A DNA stretch of 64,000 nt from assembly GCF_029227915.1 (NCBI RefSeq), contig NC_079875.1:40135201-40199200 (forward strand), written 5' to 3'. The DNA comes from Hydractinia symbiolongicarpus. Taxonomy: Eukaryota > Cnidaria > Hydrozoa > Anthoathecata > Hydractiniidae. Within the stretch, counting starts at the first letter, position 1, and every line of letters starts with the position of its first letter. Both the position numbers and the translations under genes were made by a program. The notes beneath the pieces are model-generated. The model did no database searches. It saw only the letters and a list, made by a program, of their open reading frames with translations, and had not been told where the DNA came from. Positions 1 to 11,217 of this stretch are shown here, piece after piece.

Positions 1-3000
1 AGCGATTACACTGGGCTCTGTGGTAGCGCTTTATTTAAGAATTATGATAAAAAAAGTCATTTCTTTATTGTGGGACCAATCCTAGACATTATCGCGCGCA
101 GAGGAAATAGCGACAGTTTCAAAAACTACATTTCATTGACTTTCTAACGGTGTCAGTCACTTTGAGTTTCAACAGTTGTGTCACATATTTGTACCAACAT
201 GTATTTAGCGATATTTTTTTGATATTACTAGGTTGCATCGCTATTAACAATGAAACGTTGACTGTGGGACTTAATTGAACTAACTTTGGACTGTGACCTA
301 ATAAATGTGATAAATGAGACAATTGGCCTCCAAGAAATAACATTCTTCTTAATTTGACGTGATTGCCGGTACTCAGCGATTACTCTGGGCTCTGTGGTAG
401 CGCTTCAATTAAGAATTAAGATAACAAGTCATTTTTTTATTGTGGGACCAATCCTAGCCAATATCTCGCGCTGAAGAAACAGCGACAGTTTCAAAAACTA
501 CATTTCATTGACTTTCTAACGGTGTCAGTCCGTTTGAGTTACAACGGTTGGGTCACATATTCGTACCAACATGTATTTAGCGATATTTTTTTGATATTAC
601 TAGGTTGCATCGCTTTTAACAATGAAACGTTGACTGTGGGACTTAATTGAACTAACTTTGGACTGTGACCTGATAAATGTGATAAATGAGACAATTGGAC
701 TCCAAGAAATAACATTCTTCTTAATTTGACGTGATTGCCGGAACTCGGCGATTACACTGGGCTCTGTGGTAGCGCTTCATTTAAGAATTAAGATAAGAAA
801 GTCATTTTTTCATTGTGGGACCAATCCTAGCCGTTATCGCGCGCTGAAGAAATAGCGACATTTTCAAAAACAGCATTTCATTGACTTTCTAACGGTGTCA
901 GTCCGTTTGAGTTACAACGGTTGGGTAACATATTCGTACCAACATGTATTTAGCGATATTTTTCTGATATTACTAGGTTGCATCGCTTTTAACAATGAAA
1001 CGATTGACTGTGGGACTTAATTGAGCTAACTTTGGACTGTGACTTTATCAATGTGATAAATGAGACAATTGGACTCCAAGAAATAACATTCTTCTTAATT
1101 TGACGTGATTGCCGGAACTCAGCGATTACTCTGGGCTCTGTGGTAGCGCTTCAATTAAGAATTAAGATAAAAAAGTCATTTTTTTATTGCGGGACCAATC
1201 CTAGCCATTATCTCGCGCTGAAGAAATAGCGGCAGTTTCAAAAACTACATTTCATTGACTTTCTAACGATGTCAGTCCGTTTGAATTTCAACGGTTGTGT
1301 CACATATTCGTACCAACATGTATTTAGCGATATTTTTTTTGATATTACTAGGTTGCATCGCTTTTAACAATGAAACGTTGACTGTGGGACTTAATTGAAC
1401 TAACTTTGGACTGTGACCTGATAAATGTGATAAATGAGACAATTGGACTCCAAGAAATAACATTCTTCTAAATTTGAGGTGATTGCCGGAACTCAGCGAT
1501 TACTCCGCGCTCTGTGGTAGCGCTTCAATTAAGAATTAAGATAAAAAAGTCATTTTTTTATTGCAGGACCAATCCTAGCCATTATCTCGCACTGAAGAAA
1601 TAGCGGCAGTTTCAAAAACTACATTTCATTGACTTTCTAACGGTGTCAGTCCGTTTGAGTTTCAACGGTTGGGTCAAATATTTGTACCAACATGCATTTA
1701 GCGATATTTTTTTGATATTACTAGGTTGCATCTCTTTTAACAATGAAACGATTGACTGTGGGACTTAATTGAGCTAACTTTGGACTGTGACCTGATAAAT
1801 GTGATAAATGAGACAATTGGACTCCAAGAAATAACATTCTTCTTAATTTGACATGATTGCCGAGACTCAGCGATTACACTGGGCTCTGTGGTAGCGCTTC
1901 ATTTAAGAATTATGATAAAAAAAGTCATTTCTTTAATGTGGGACCAATCCTAGCCATTATCGCGCGCTGACGAAATAGCGACAGTTTCAAAAACTACATT
2001 TCATTGACTTTCTAACGGTGTCGGGCCGTTTGAGTTTCAACGGTTGTGTCACATATTCGTACCAACATGTATTTAGCGATATTTTTTGATATTACTAGGT
2101 TGCATCGCTTTTAACAATGAAACGTTGACTGTGGGACTTAATTGAACTAACTTTGGACTGTGACCTGATAAATGTGATAAATGGGACAATTGAACTCCAA
2201 GAAATAACATTCTTCTTAATTTGACGTGATTGCCGGAACTCAGCGATTACACTGGGCTCTGTGGTAGCGCTTCAATTAAGAATTAAGATAAAAAGGTCAT
2301 TTTTTTATTGCGGGACCAATCCTAGCCATTATCTCGCGTTGAAGAAATAGCGGCAGTTTCAAAAACTACATATCATTGACTTTCTAACGGTGTCAGTCCG
2401 TTTGAGTTACAACAGTTGGGTCAAATATTCGTACCAACATGTAGTTAGCGATATTTTTCAGATATTACTAGGTTGCATCTCTTTTAACAATGAAACGATT
2501 GACTGTGGGACTTAATTGAGCTAACTTTGGACTGTGATCTGATAAATGTGATAAATGAGACAATTGGACTCCAAGAAATAACATTCTTGTTAATTTGACG
2601 TGATTGCCGGAACTCAGCGATTACACTGGGCACTGTGGTAGCGCTTCATTTAAGAATTATGATAAAAAAAGTCATTTTTTTATTGTGGGACCAATCCTAG
2701 CCATTATCCTGCGCTGAGGAAATAGCGACAGTTTCAAAAACTACATTTCATTGACTTTCTAACGGTGTCAGTCCGTTTGAGTTACAACGGTTGGGTCAAA
2801 TATTCGTACCAACATGTATTTAGCGATATTTTTCTGATATTACTAGGTTGCATCTTTTTTAACAATGAAACGATTGACTGTGGGACTTAATTGAGCTAAC
2901 TTTGGACTGTGACCTGATAAATGTGATAAATGAGACAATTGGACTCAAAGAAATAACATTCTTCTTTACTTGACGTGATTGCCGGAACTCAGCGATTACA

Positions 3001-3739
3001 CTGGGCTCTGTGATAGCGTTTCATTTAAGAATTATGATAAAAAAAGTCATTTTTTTATTGTGGGACCAATCCTAGCCATTATCGAGCGCTGAAGAAATAG
3101 CGACAGTTTCAAAAACTACATTTCATTGACTTTCTAACGGTGTCAGTCCGTTTGAGTTACAACGGTTGGGTCAAATATTCGTACCAACATGTATTTAGAG
3201 ATATTTTTCTGATATTACTATTTTGCATCTCTTTTAACAATGAAACGATTGACTGTGGGACTTAATTGAGCTAACTTTGGACTGTGACCTGATAAATGTG
3301 ATAAATGAGACAATTGGACTCCAAGAAATAACATTCTTGTTAATTTGACGTGATTGCCGGAACTCAGCGATTACACTGGGCACTGTGGTAGCGCTTCATT
3401 TAAGATTTATGATAAAAAAAGTCATTTTTTTATTGTGGGACCAATCCTAGCCATTATCCTGCGCTGAGGAAATAGCGACAGTTTCAAAAACTACATTTCA
3501 TTGACTTTCTAACGGTGTCAGTCCGTTTGAGTTTCAACGGTTGTGTCACATATTCGTACCAACATGTATTTAGCGATATTTTTTTGATATTACTAGGTTG
3601 CATCGCTTTTAACAATGAAACGTTGACTGTGGGACTTAATTGAACTAACTTTGGACTGTGACCTGATAAATGTGATAAATGAGACAATTGGACTCCAAGA
3701 AATAACATTCTTCTTTATTTGACGTGATTGCCGGAACTC
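1..3739. repeat. Monomers 1-10, mixed A, B and hybrid monomers
   Basis: Monomer starts: 1, 375, 747, 1121, 1495, 1869, 2242, 2616, 2991, 3366. Monomers 1, 4, 6 and 10 are flavour A (gtttcaac then gttgtgtc). Monomers 3, 7, 8 and 9 are flavour B (gttacaac then ttgggt). Monomers 2 and 5 are hybrids: 2 has the B middle with the A end (aaacgttgac), and 5 has gtttcaac followed by the B-type ttgggtc. Monomers 8 and 10 share the rare cctgcgctgagg and lie 750 bases apart, and the ends of 7 and 9 share attcttgttaatttg. A dimer-sized partial duplication therefore runs from about 2450 to 3500. A private mark of several monomers here is ttgggtcaaatatt in place of cacatatt. Confidence 0.9.
2662..2683. repeat. 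A-tract/T-tract inverted repeat (example in monomer 8)
   Basis: The sequence ataaaaaaa, gtca, tttttttat forms perfect 9-base arms around a 4-base loop, at monomer offset 47-68. Most A-flavour monomers keep it. Many B-flavour monomers have taaaaaaa and ttttttta, an 8-base version. A minority subfamily (13466, 14953, 18311, 19797, 26533, 27645, 41474, 60538, 60911, 63154) has lost it (gataaataagtcattcttt or a close form). Oligo-A and oligo-T runs of this length bend DNA and disfavour nucleosomes, so a structural role is plausible but unproven. It is not a bacterial terminator, because no gene precedes it. Confidence 0.85.
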
Positions 3740-3925
3740 AGCGATTACACTGGGCTCTGTGATAGCGCTTCATTTAAGAATTATGATAAAAAAGTCATTT
3801 TTTTATTGTGGGACCAATCCTAGCCATTATCGCGCGCTGAGGAAATAGCGATAGTTTCAAAAACTACATTTCATTGACTTTCTAACGGTGTCAGTCCGTT
3901 TGAGTTTCAACGGTTGTGTCACATA

Positions 3926-3980
3926 TTCGTACCAACATGTATTTAGCGATATTTTTTTGATATTACTAGGTTGCATCGCT
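3926..3980. other. Conserved core and 6-base inverted repeat (example in monomer 11)
   Basis: The core ttcgtaccaacatgtattta followed by gcgat (3926-3950) is among the least variable parts of the monomer. Within it agcgat (3945-3950) is matched by atcgct (3975-3980) as a perfect inverted repeat with 24 bases between, and gatatt occurs twice in the spacer. Exceptions I saw are cgtacaacatg at 19797-type monomers, cgtacaaacatg at 30632, 44462 and 47452, tttgtacc and tatttggcg in the 49320 variety, and cgtaacaacatgc at 61284. Constraint despite high turnover elsewhere could mean a protein-binding site. No known factor is assigned. Confidence 0.6.
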
Positions 3981-4036
3981 TTTAACAATGAAACGTTGAC
4001 TGTGGGACTTAATTGAACTAACTTTGGACTGTGACC

Positions 4037-4054
4037 TGATAAATGTGATAAATG
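4037..4054. repeat. Tandem 9-base duplication tgataaatg (example in monomer 11)
   Basis: Two abutting exact copies of tgataaatg occur near monomer offset 298-315. Many A and some B monomers keep both. In other monomers the second copy has decayed to tgataaaag or tgataaagg, and in one variety (4113, 4861, 7482, 8227) both are altered (tgataaattttataaagg). Confidence 0.85.
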
Positions 4055-5235
4055 AGACAATTGGACTCCAAGAAATAACATTCTTCTTAATTTGACGTGA
4101 TTGCCGGAACTCAGCGATTACACTGGGCACTGTGGTAGCGCTCCATTTAAAAATTAAGATACAAAAAGTCATTTTTTTATTGTGGGACCAATCCTAGCCG
4201 TTATCGCGCGCTAAAGAAATAGCGACAATTTCAAGAACTACATTTCATTGTCTTTCTAACGGTGTCAGTCCGTTTGAGTTACAACGGTTGGGTCACATAT
4301 TCGTACCAACATGTATTTAACGATATTTTTCTGATATTACTAGGTTGCAACGCTTTTAACTATGAAACGGTTGACTGTGGGACTTAATTGAGCCAACTTT
4401 GGACTGTCACCTGATAAATTTTATAAAGGAGACAATTGGACTCCAAGAAAAAACATTCTTCTTAATTTGACATGATTGCCGGAACTCAGCGATTACACTG
4501 GGCTCTGTGATAGCGCTTCATTTAAGAATTATGATAAAAAAGTCATTTTTTTATTGTGGGACCAATCCTACCCATTATCGCGCGCTGAGGAAATAGCGAT
4601 AGTTTCAAAAACTACATTTCATTGACTTTCTAACGGTGTCAGTCCGTTTGAGTTTCAACGGTTGTGTCACATATTCGTACCAACATGTATTTAGCGATAT
4701 TTTTTTGATATTACTAGGTTGCATCGCTTTTAACAATGAAACGTTGACTGTGGGACTTAATTGAACTAACTTTGGACTGTGACCTGATAAATGTGATAAA
4801 TGAGACAATTGGACTCCAAGAAATAACATTCTTCTTAATTTGACGTGATTGCCGGAACTCAGCGATTACACTGGGCACTGTGGTAGCGCTCCATTTAAAA
4901 ATTAAGATACAAAAAGTCATTTTTTTATTGTGGGACCAATCCTAGCCGTTATCGCGCGCTAAAGAAATAGCGACAATTTCAAGAACTACATTTCATTGTC
5001 TTTCTAACGGTGTCAGTCCGTTTGAGTTACAACGGTTGGGTCACATATTCGTACCAACATGTATTTAACGATATTTTTCTGATATTACTAGGTTGCAACG
5101 CTTTTAACTATGAAACGGTTGACTGTGGGACTTAATTGAGCCAACTTTGGACTGTCACCTGATAAATTTTATAAAGGAGACAATTGGACTCCAAGAAAAA
5201 ACATTCTTCTTAATTTGACATGATTGCCGAAGCTC

Positions 5236-7854
5236 AGCGATTACACTGGGCTCTGTGGTAGCGCTTCATTTCAGAATTATGATATAAAAAGTCATTTTTT
5301 TATTGTGGGACCAATCCTAGCCATTATTGCGCGCTGAGGAAATAGCGACAGTTTCAAAAACTACATTTCATTGACTTTCTAACGGTGTCAGTCCATTTGA
5401 ATTTCAACGGTTAGGTAAAATATTCGTACCAACATGTATTTAGCGATATTTTTCTGATATTACTAGGTTGCATCGCTTTTAACTATGCAACGATTGACTG
5501 TGGGACTTAATTGAGCTAACTTTGGACTGTGACATGATAAATGGGATAAAGGAGACAATTGGACTCCAAGAAAAAACATTCTTCTTAATTTGACATGATT
5601 GCCGGAACTCAGCGATTACACTGGCCGCTGTGGTAGCGCTTCATTTAAGAATTATGATATAAAAAGTCATTTTTTTATTGTGGGACCAATCCTAGCCATT
5701 ATTGCGCGCTGAGGAAATAGCGACAGTTTCAAAAACTACATTTCATTGACTTTCTAACGGTGTCAGTCCATTTGAATTTCAACGGTTGTGTCACATATTC
5801 GTACCAACATGTATTTAGCGATATTTTTTTTATATTACTAGGTTGCATCGCTTTTAACAATGAAACGTTGACTGTGGGACTTAATCGATCTAACTTTGGA
5901 CTGTGACCTGATAAATGTGATAAATGAGACAATTGGACTCCAAGAAATTACATTCTTCTTTATTTGACGTGATTGCTGGAACTCAGCGATTACACTGGGC
6001 TCTGTGGTAGCGCTTCATTTAAGAATTATGATAAAAAAGTCATTTTTTTATTGTGGGACCAATCCTAGCCATTATCGCGCGCTGAGGAAATAGCGATAGT
6101 TTCAAAAACTACATTTCATTGACTTTCTAACGGTGTCAGTCCGTTTGAGTTACAACGGTTGGGTCACATATTCGTACCAACATGTATTTAGCGATATTTT
6201 TCTGATATTACTAGGTTGCATCGCTTTTAACTATGAAACGATTGACTGTGGGACTTAATTGAGCTAACATTGGACTGTGACTTGATAAATGTGATAAAGG
6301 AGACTATTGGACTCCAAGAAAAAACATTCTTCTTAATTTGACATGATTGCCGGAACTCAGCGATTACACTGGCCGCTGTGGTAGCGCTCCATTTAAGAAT
6401 TAAGATAAAAAGTCATTTTTTTATTGTGGGACCAATCCTAGCCAATATCTCGCGCTGAAGAAATAACGACAGTTTCAAAAACTACATTTCATTGACTTTC
6501 TAACGGTGTCAGTCCGTTTGAGTTACAACGGTTGGGTCACATATTCGTACCAACATGTATTTAGCGATATTTTTTTTGATATTACTAGGTTTCTTCGCTT
6601 TTAACAATGAAACGTTGACTGTGGGACTTAATCGATCTAACTTTGGACTGTGACCTGATAAATGTGATAAATGAGACAATTGTACTCCAAGAAATAAAAT
6701 TCTTGTTAATTTGACGTGATTGCCGGAACTCAGCGATTACACTGGGCTCTGTGGTAGCGCTTTATTTAAAAATTAAGCTAAAAAAAGTCATTTTTTTTAC
6801 TGTGGTACCTATCCTAGCCCTTAGCGCGCGTTGAAGAAAAAGCGACAGTTTCAAAAACTATCTTTCATTGACTTTCTAACGGTGTCAGTCCGTTTGAGTT
6901 ACAAGAGTTGGGTAACATATGCGTACCAACATGTATTTAGCGATATTTTTCTGATATTACTAGGTTGCATCACTTTTAACTATGAAACGATTCACTGTGG
7001 GACTTAATTGAGCTAACTTTGGACTGTCACCTGATAAATGTGATAAAAGAGACAATTGGACTCCAAGAAAAAACATTCTTCTTAATTTGACATTATTGCC
7101 GAAACTCAGCGATTACACTGGGCTCTGTGGTAGCACTTCATTTAAGAATTATGATAAAAAAAGTCATTTTTTTATTGTGGGACCAATCCTAACCATTATC
7201 GCGCGCTGAGGAAATAGCGACAGTTTCAAAAACTACATTTCATAGACTTTCTAACGGTGTCAGCCTGTTTGAGTTTCAACGGTTGTGTCACATATTCGTA
7301 CCAACATGTATTTAGCGATATTTTTTTGATATTACTAGGTTGCATCGCTTTTAACAATGAAACGTTGACTGTGGGACTTAATTGAACTAACTTTGGACTG
7401 TGACCTGATAAATGTGATAAATGAGACAATTGTTTTCCAAGAAATAACATTCTTCTTAATTTGAAGTGATTGCCCGAACTCAGCGATTACACTGGGCTCT
7501 GTGGTAGGGCTTTATTTAAGAATTAAGATAAAAAAGTCATTTCTTTATTGCGGGTCCAATTCTATCCATTATCTCGCGCTGAAGAAATATCGACAGTTTC
7601 AAAAACTACATTTCATTGACTTTCTAACGGTGTCAGTCCGTTTGAGTTCAAAGGTTGGGTGACATATTCGTACCAACATGTATTTAGCGATATTTTTGTG
7701 ATATTACTAGGTTGCAACGCTTTTAACTATGAAACGGTTGACTGTGGGACTTAATTGAGCCAACTTTGGACTGTCACCTGATAAATTTTATAAAGGAGAC
7801 AATTGGACTCCAAGAAAAAACATTCTTCTTAATTTGACATGATTGCCGAAACTC
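5236..7854. repeat. Monomers 15-21, mixed block, source or echo of later blocks
   Basis: Monomer starts: 5236, 5611, 5985, 6359, 6732, 7108, 7482. Monomers 15 and 16 share their first halves (gatataaaaagtc, ttattgcgcgctgagg, tccatttgaatttc), a single-monomer duplication followed by divergence. Monomers 17-19 (5985-7107) reappear at 23538-24659, including the unusual ctggccgctgtgg, gaagaaataacgacag, actgtggtacct and gacattattgcc. Monomer 21 carries gtggtagggctttattt and gcgggtccaa, shared with monomers at 10844 and 24660. The junction ttgaagtgattgcccgaact near 7460 recurs near 10820, so the two neighbourhoods share ancestry. Confidence 0.88.
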
Positions 7855-10097
7855 AGCGATTACACTGGGCTCTGTGGTAGCGCTTCATTTAAGAATTATG
7901 ATATAAAAAGTCATTTTTTTATTGTGGGACCAATCCTAGCCATTATTGCGCGCTGAGGAAATAGCGACAGTTTCAAAAACTACATTTCATTGACTTTCTA
8001 ACGGTGTCAGTCCATTTCAATTTCAACAGTTGTGTCACATATTCGTACCAACATGTATTTAGCGATATTTTTTTGATATTACTAGGTTGCATCGCTTTTA
8101 ACAATGAAACGTTGCCTGTGGGATTAATTGAACTAACTTTGGACTGTGACCTGATAAATGTGATAAATAAAAAAATGGACTCCAAGAAATAACATTCTTG
8201 TTAATTTGACGTGATTGCCGGAACTCAGCGATTACACTGGGCACTGTGGTAGCGCTTCATTTAAAAATTAGGCTCAAAAAAGTCATTTTTTTACTGTGGG
8301 ACCTATCCTAGCCGTTAGCGGGCGTTGAAGAAAAAGCGACAGTTTCAAAAACTACATTTCTTTGACTTTCTAACGGTGTCAGTCCCTTTGAGTTACAACG
8401 ATTGGGTCACATATTCGTACCAACATGTATTTAGCGATATTTTTCTGATATTACTAGGTTGCATCGCTTTTAACTATGCAACGATTGACTGTGGGACTTA
8501 ATTGAGCTAACTTTGGACTGTCACCTGATAAATTTTATAAAGGAGACAATTGGACTCCAAGAAAAAACATTCTTCTTAATTTGACATGATTGCCGAAACT
8601 CAGCGATTACACTGGGCTCTGTGGTAGCGCTTCATTTAAGAATTATGATATAAAAAGTCATTTTTTTATTGTGGGACCAATCCTAGCCATTATTGCGCGC
8701 TGAGGAAATAGCGACAGTTTCAAAAACTACATTTCATTGACTTTCTAACGGTGTCAGTCCATTTCAATTTCAACAGTTGTGTCACATATTCGTACCAACA
8801 TGTATTTAGCGATATTTTTTTGATATTACTAGGTTGCATCGCTTTTAACAATGAAACGTTGCCTGTGGGATTAATTGAACTAACTTTGGACTGTGACCTG
8901 ATAAATGTGATAAATAAAAAAATGGACTCCAAGAAATAACATTCTTGTTAATTTGACGTGATTGCCGGAACTCAGCGATTACACTGGGCACTGTGGTAGC
9001 GCTTCATTTAAAAATTAGGCTAAAAAAAGTCATTTTTTTACTGTGGGACCTATCCTAGCCGTTAGCGGGCGTTGAAGAAAAAGCGACAGTTTCAAAAACT
9101 ACATTTCATTGACTTTCTAACGGTGTCAGTCCCTTTGAGTTACAACGATTGGGTCACATATTCGTACCAACATGTATTTAGCGATATTTTTCTGATATTA
9201 CTAGGTTGCATCGTTTTTAACTATGCAACGATTGACTGTGGGACTTAATTGAGCTAACTTTGGACTGTGACATGATAAATGGGATAAAGGAGACTATTAG
9301 AATCCAAGAAAAAACATTCTTCTTAATTTGACATGATTGCCGGAACTCAGCGATTACACTGGCCGCTGTGGTAGCGCTCCATTTAAGAATTATGATATAA
9401 AAAGTCATTTTTTTATTGTGGGACCAATCCTAGCCATTATTGCGCGCTGAGGAAATAGCGACAGTTTCAAAAACTACATTTCATTGACTTTCTAACGGTG
9501 TCAGTCCATTTCAATTTCAACAGTTGTGTCACATATTCGTACCAACATGTATTTAGCGATATTTTTTTGATATTACTAGGTTGCATCGCTTTTAACATTG
9601 AAACGTTGACTGTGGGACTTAATCGATCTAACTTTGGACTGTGACCTGGTAAATGTGATAAATGAGACAATTGGACTCCAAGAAATAACATTCTTGTTAA
9701 TTTGACGTGATTGCCGGAACTCAGCGATTACACTGGGCACTGTGGTAGCGCTTCATTTAAAAATTAGGCTAAAAAAAGTCATTTTTTTACTGTGGGACCT
9801 ATCCTAGCCGTTAGCGGGCGTTGAAGAAAAAGCGACAGTTTCAAAAACTACATTTCATTGACTTCCTAACGGTGTCAGTCCCTTTGAGTTACAACGATTG
9901 GGTCACATATTCGTACCAACATGTATTTAGCGATATTTTTTTGATATTACTAGGTTGCATCGCTTTTAACTATGCAACGATTGACTGTGGGACTTAATTG
10001 AGCTAACTTTGGACTATGACATGATAAATGGGATAAAGGAGACTATTAGAATCCAAGAAAAAACATCCTTCTTAATTTGACATGATTGCCGGAACTC
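7855..10097. repeat. Three tandem copies of a 747-749 bp dimer (monomers 22-27)
   Basis: Monomer starts: 7855, 8227, 8602, 8974, 9349, 9723. The dimers begin at 7855, 8602 and 9349. The first member is flavour A with the private tccatttcaatttcaacag. The second is flavour B with aaaattaggct, gttagcgggcgttgaag and tccctttgagttac. The first two A members look identical. They also share gttgcctgtgggattaatt and gataaataaaaaaatgg. The third A member instead starts with ctggccgctgtggtagcgctcc and has the ordinary gttgactgtggga, so it is a hybrid. The ends of monomers 23 and 25 differ (gtcacctgataaattttat versus gacatgataaatgggat), which places one exchange point about 290 bases into the monomer. Confidence 0.92.
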
Positions 10098-11217
10098 AGC
10101 AATTACACTGGCCGCTGTGGTAGCGCTCCATTTAAGAATTAAGATAAAAAGTCATTTTTTTATTGTGGGACCAATCCTAGCCATTATCTCGCGCTGAAGA
10201 ATTAGCGACAGTTTCAAAAACTACATTTCATTGACTTTCTAACGGTGTCAGTTCGTTTGAGTTACAACGGTTGGGTCACATATTCGTACCAACATGTATT
10301 TAGCGATATTTTTTTGATATTACTAGGTTGCATCGCTTTTAACAATGAAACGTTGACTGTGGGACTTAATTGATCTAACTTTGGACTGTGACCTGATAAA
10401 TGTGATAAATGAGACAATTGGACTCCAAGAAATAACATTCTTCTTTATTTGACGTGATTGCTGGAACTCAGCGATTACACTGGGATCTGTGATAGCGCTT
10501 CATTTAAGAATTATGATAAAAAAGTCATTTTTTTATTGTGGGACCAATCCTAGCCATTATCGCGCGCTGAGGAAATAGCGATAGTTTTAAAAACTACATT
10601 TCATTGACTTTCTAACGGTGTCAGTCCGTTTGAGTTACAACGGTTGGGTCACATATTCGTACCAACATGTATTTAGCGATATTTTTCTGATATTACTAGG
10701 TTGCATCGCTTTTAACTATGAAACGATTGACTGTGGGACTTAATTGAGCTAACATTGGACTGTGACTTGATAAATGTGATAAAGGAGACTATTGGACTCC
10801 AAGAAAAAACATTCTTCTTAATTTGAAGTGATTGCCCGAACTCAGCGATTACACTGGGCTCTGTGGTAGGGCTTTATTTAAGAATTAAGATAAAAAAGTC
10901 ATTTCTTTTTTGCGGGTCCAATCCTATCCATTATCTCGCGCTGAAGAAATATCGACAGTTTCAAAAACTACATTTCATTGACTTTCTAACGGTGTCAGTC
11001 CGTTTGAGTTACAACGGTTGGGTCACATATTCGTACCAACATGTATTTAGCGATATTTTTCTGATATTACTAGGTTGCATCGCTTTTAACAATGAAACGA
11101 TTGACTGTGGGACTTAATTGAGCTAACTTAGGACTGTGACCTGATAAATGTGATAAATGAGACAATTGGACTCCAAGAAATAACATTCTTGTTAATTTGA
11201 CGCGATTGCCGGAACTC
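10098..11217. repeat. Monomers 28-30, linker block
   Basis: Monomer starts: 10098, 10470, 10844. Monomer 28 is of the ctggccgctgtgg type seen at 6359, 21666 and 23912. Monomer 29 has gatagttttaaaaac and the tail acattggactgtgacttgat, matching monomers 17 and 64. Monomer 30 has gtggtagggctttattt and gcgggtccaa. The order resembles 5985-7854 but lacks some monomers, as expected if unequal exchange deleted part of an ancestral unit. Monomer 30 is followed by the 13-monomer block and is itself repeated at 24660, so the left limit of that HOR may lie at or before 10844. Confidence 0.85.

Larger units (their letters stand above)
3740..5235. repeat. Tandem duplication of a 748 bp A-B dimer (monomers 11-14)
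   Basis: Monomer starts: 3740, 4113, 4488, 4861. Bases 3740-4487 and 4488-5235 are nearly identical dimers. The first member is flavour A with the private gatagtttc. The second is flavour B with the private cgctccatttaaaaatt, gatacaaaaagtc, caatttcaagaac and ttataaaggagac. I noticed one difference in the A member (cctagccatt versus cctacccatt) and a changed junction at the end (gccggaactc versus gccgaagctc). Such identity against the background divergence marks a recent duplication. The dimer is a good example of an A-B higher-order unit. Confidence 0.93.

Noticed and set aside
2662-2683. Rho-independent terminator (stem followed by T run)
   Set aside because: The stem is only A-T pairs, it occurs in most of the 171 monomers, and there is no gene before it. 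The context is a eukaryotic satellite.
3484-3708. Minus-strand open frame of 74 codons, recurring in dozens of monomers
   Set aside because: It is one frame of the satellite itself, opening once per monomer. Copies differ by substitutions, truncations and frameshifts that follow DNA relationships, the monomer length is not a multiple of three, and nothing upstream suggests a promoter. I recognise no protein family.
3926-3942. CENP-B box in ttcgtaccaacatgtat
   Set aside because: Only ttcg, the internal a and one g of the nine essential bases agree; the cggg part is absent. It is kept only as a remark under the conserved core.
10863-11117. Plus-strand open frames of 84-95 codons in B and hybrid monomers
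   Set aside because: They are again one frame per monomer, overlapping the minus-strand frames over the same bases. Presence depends on single indels in the A-tract region, so they appear and vanish between sister monomers.
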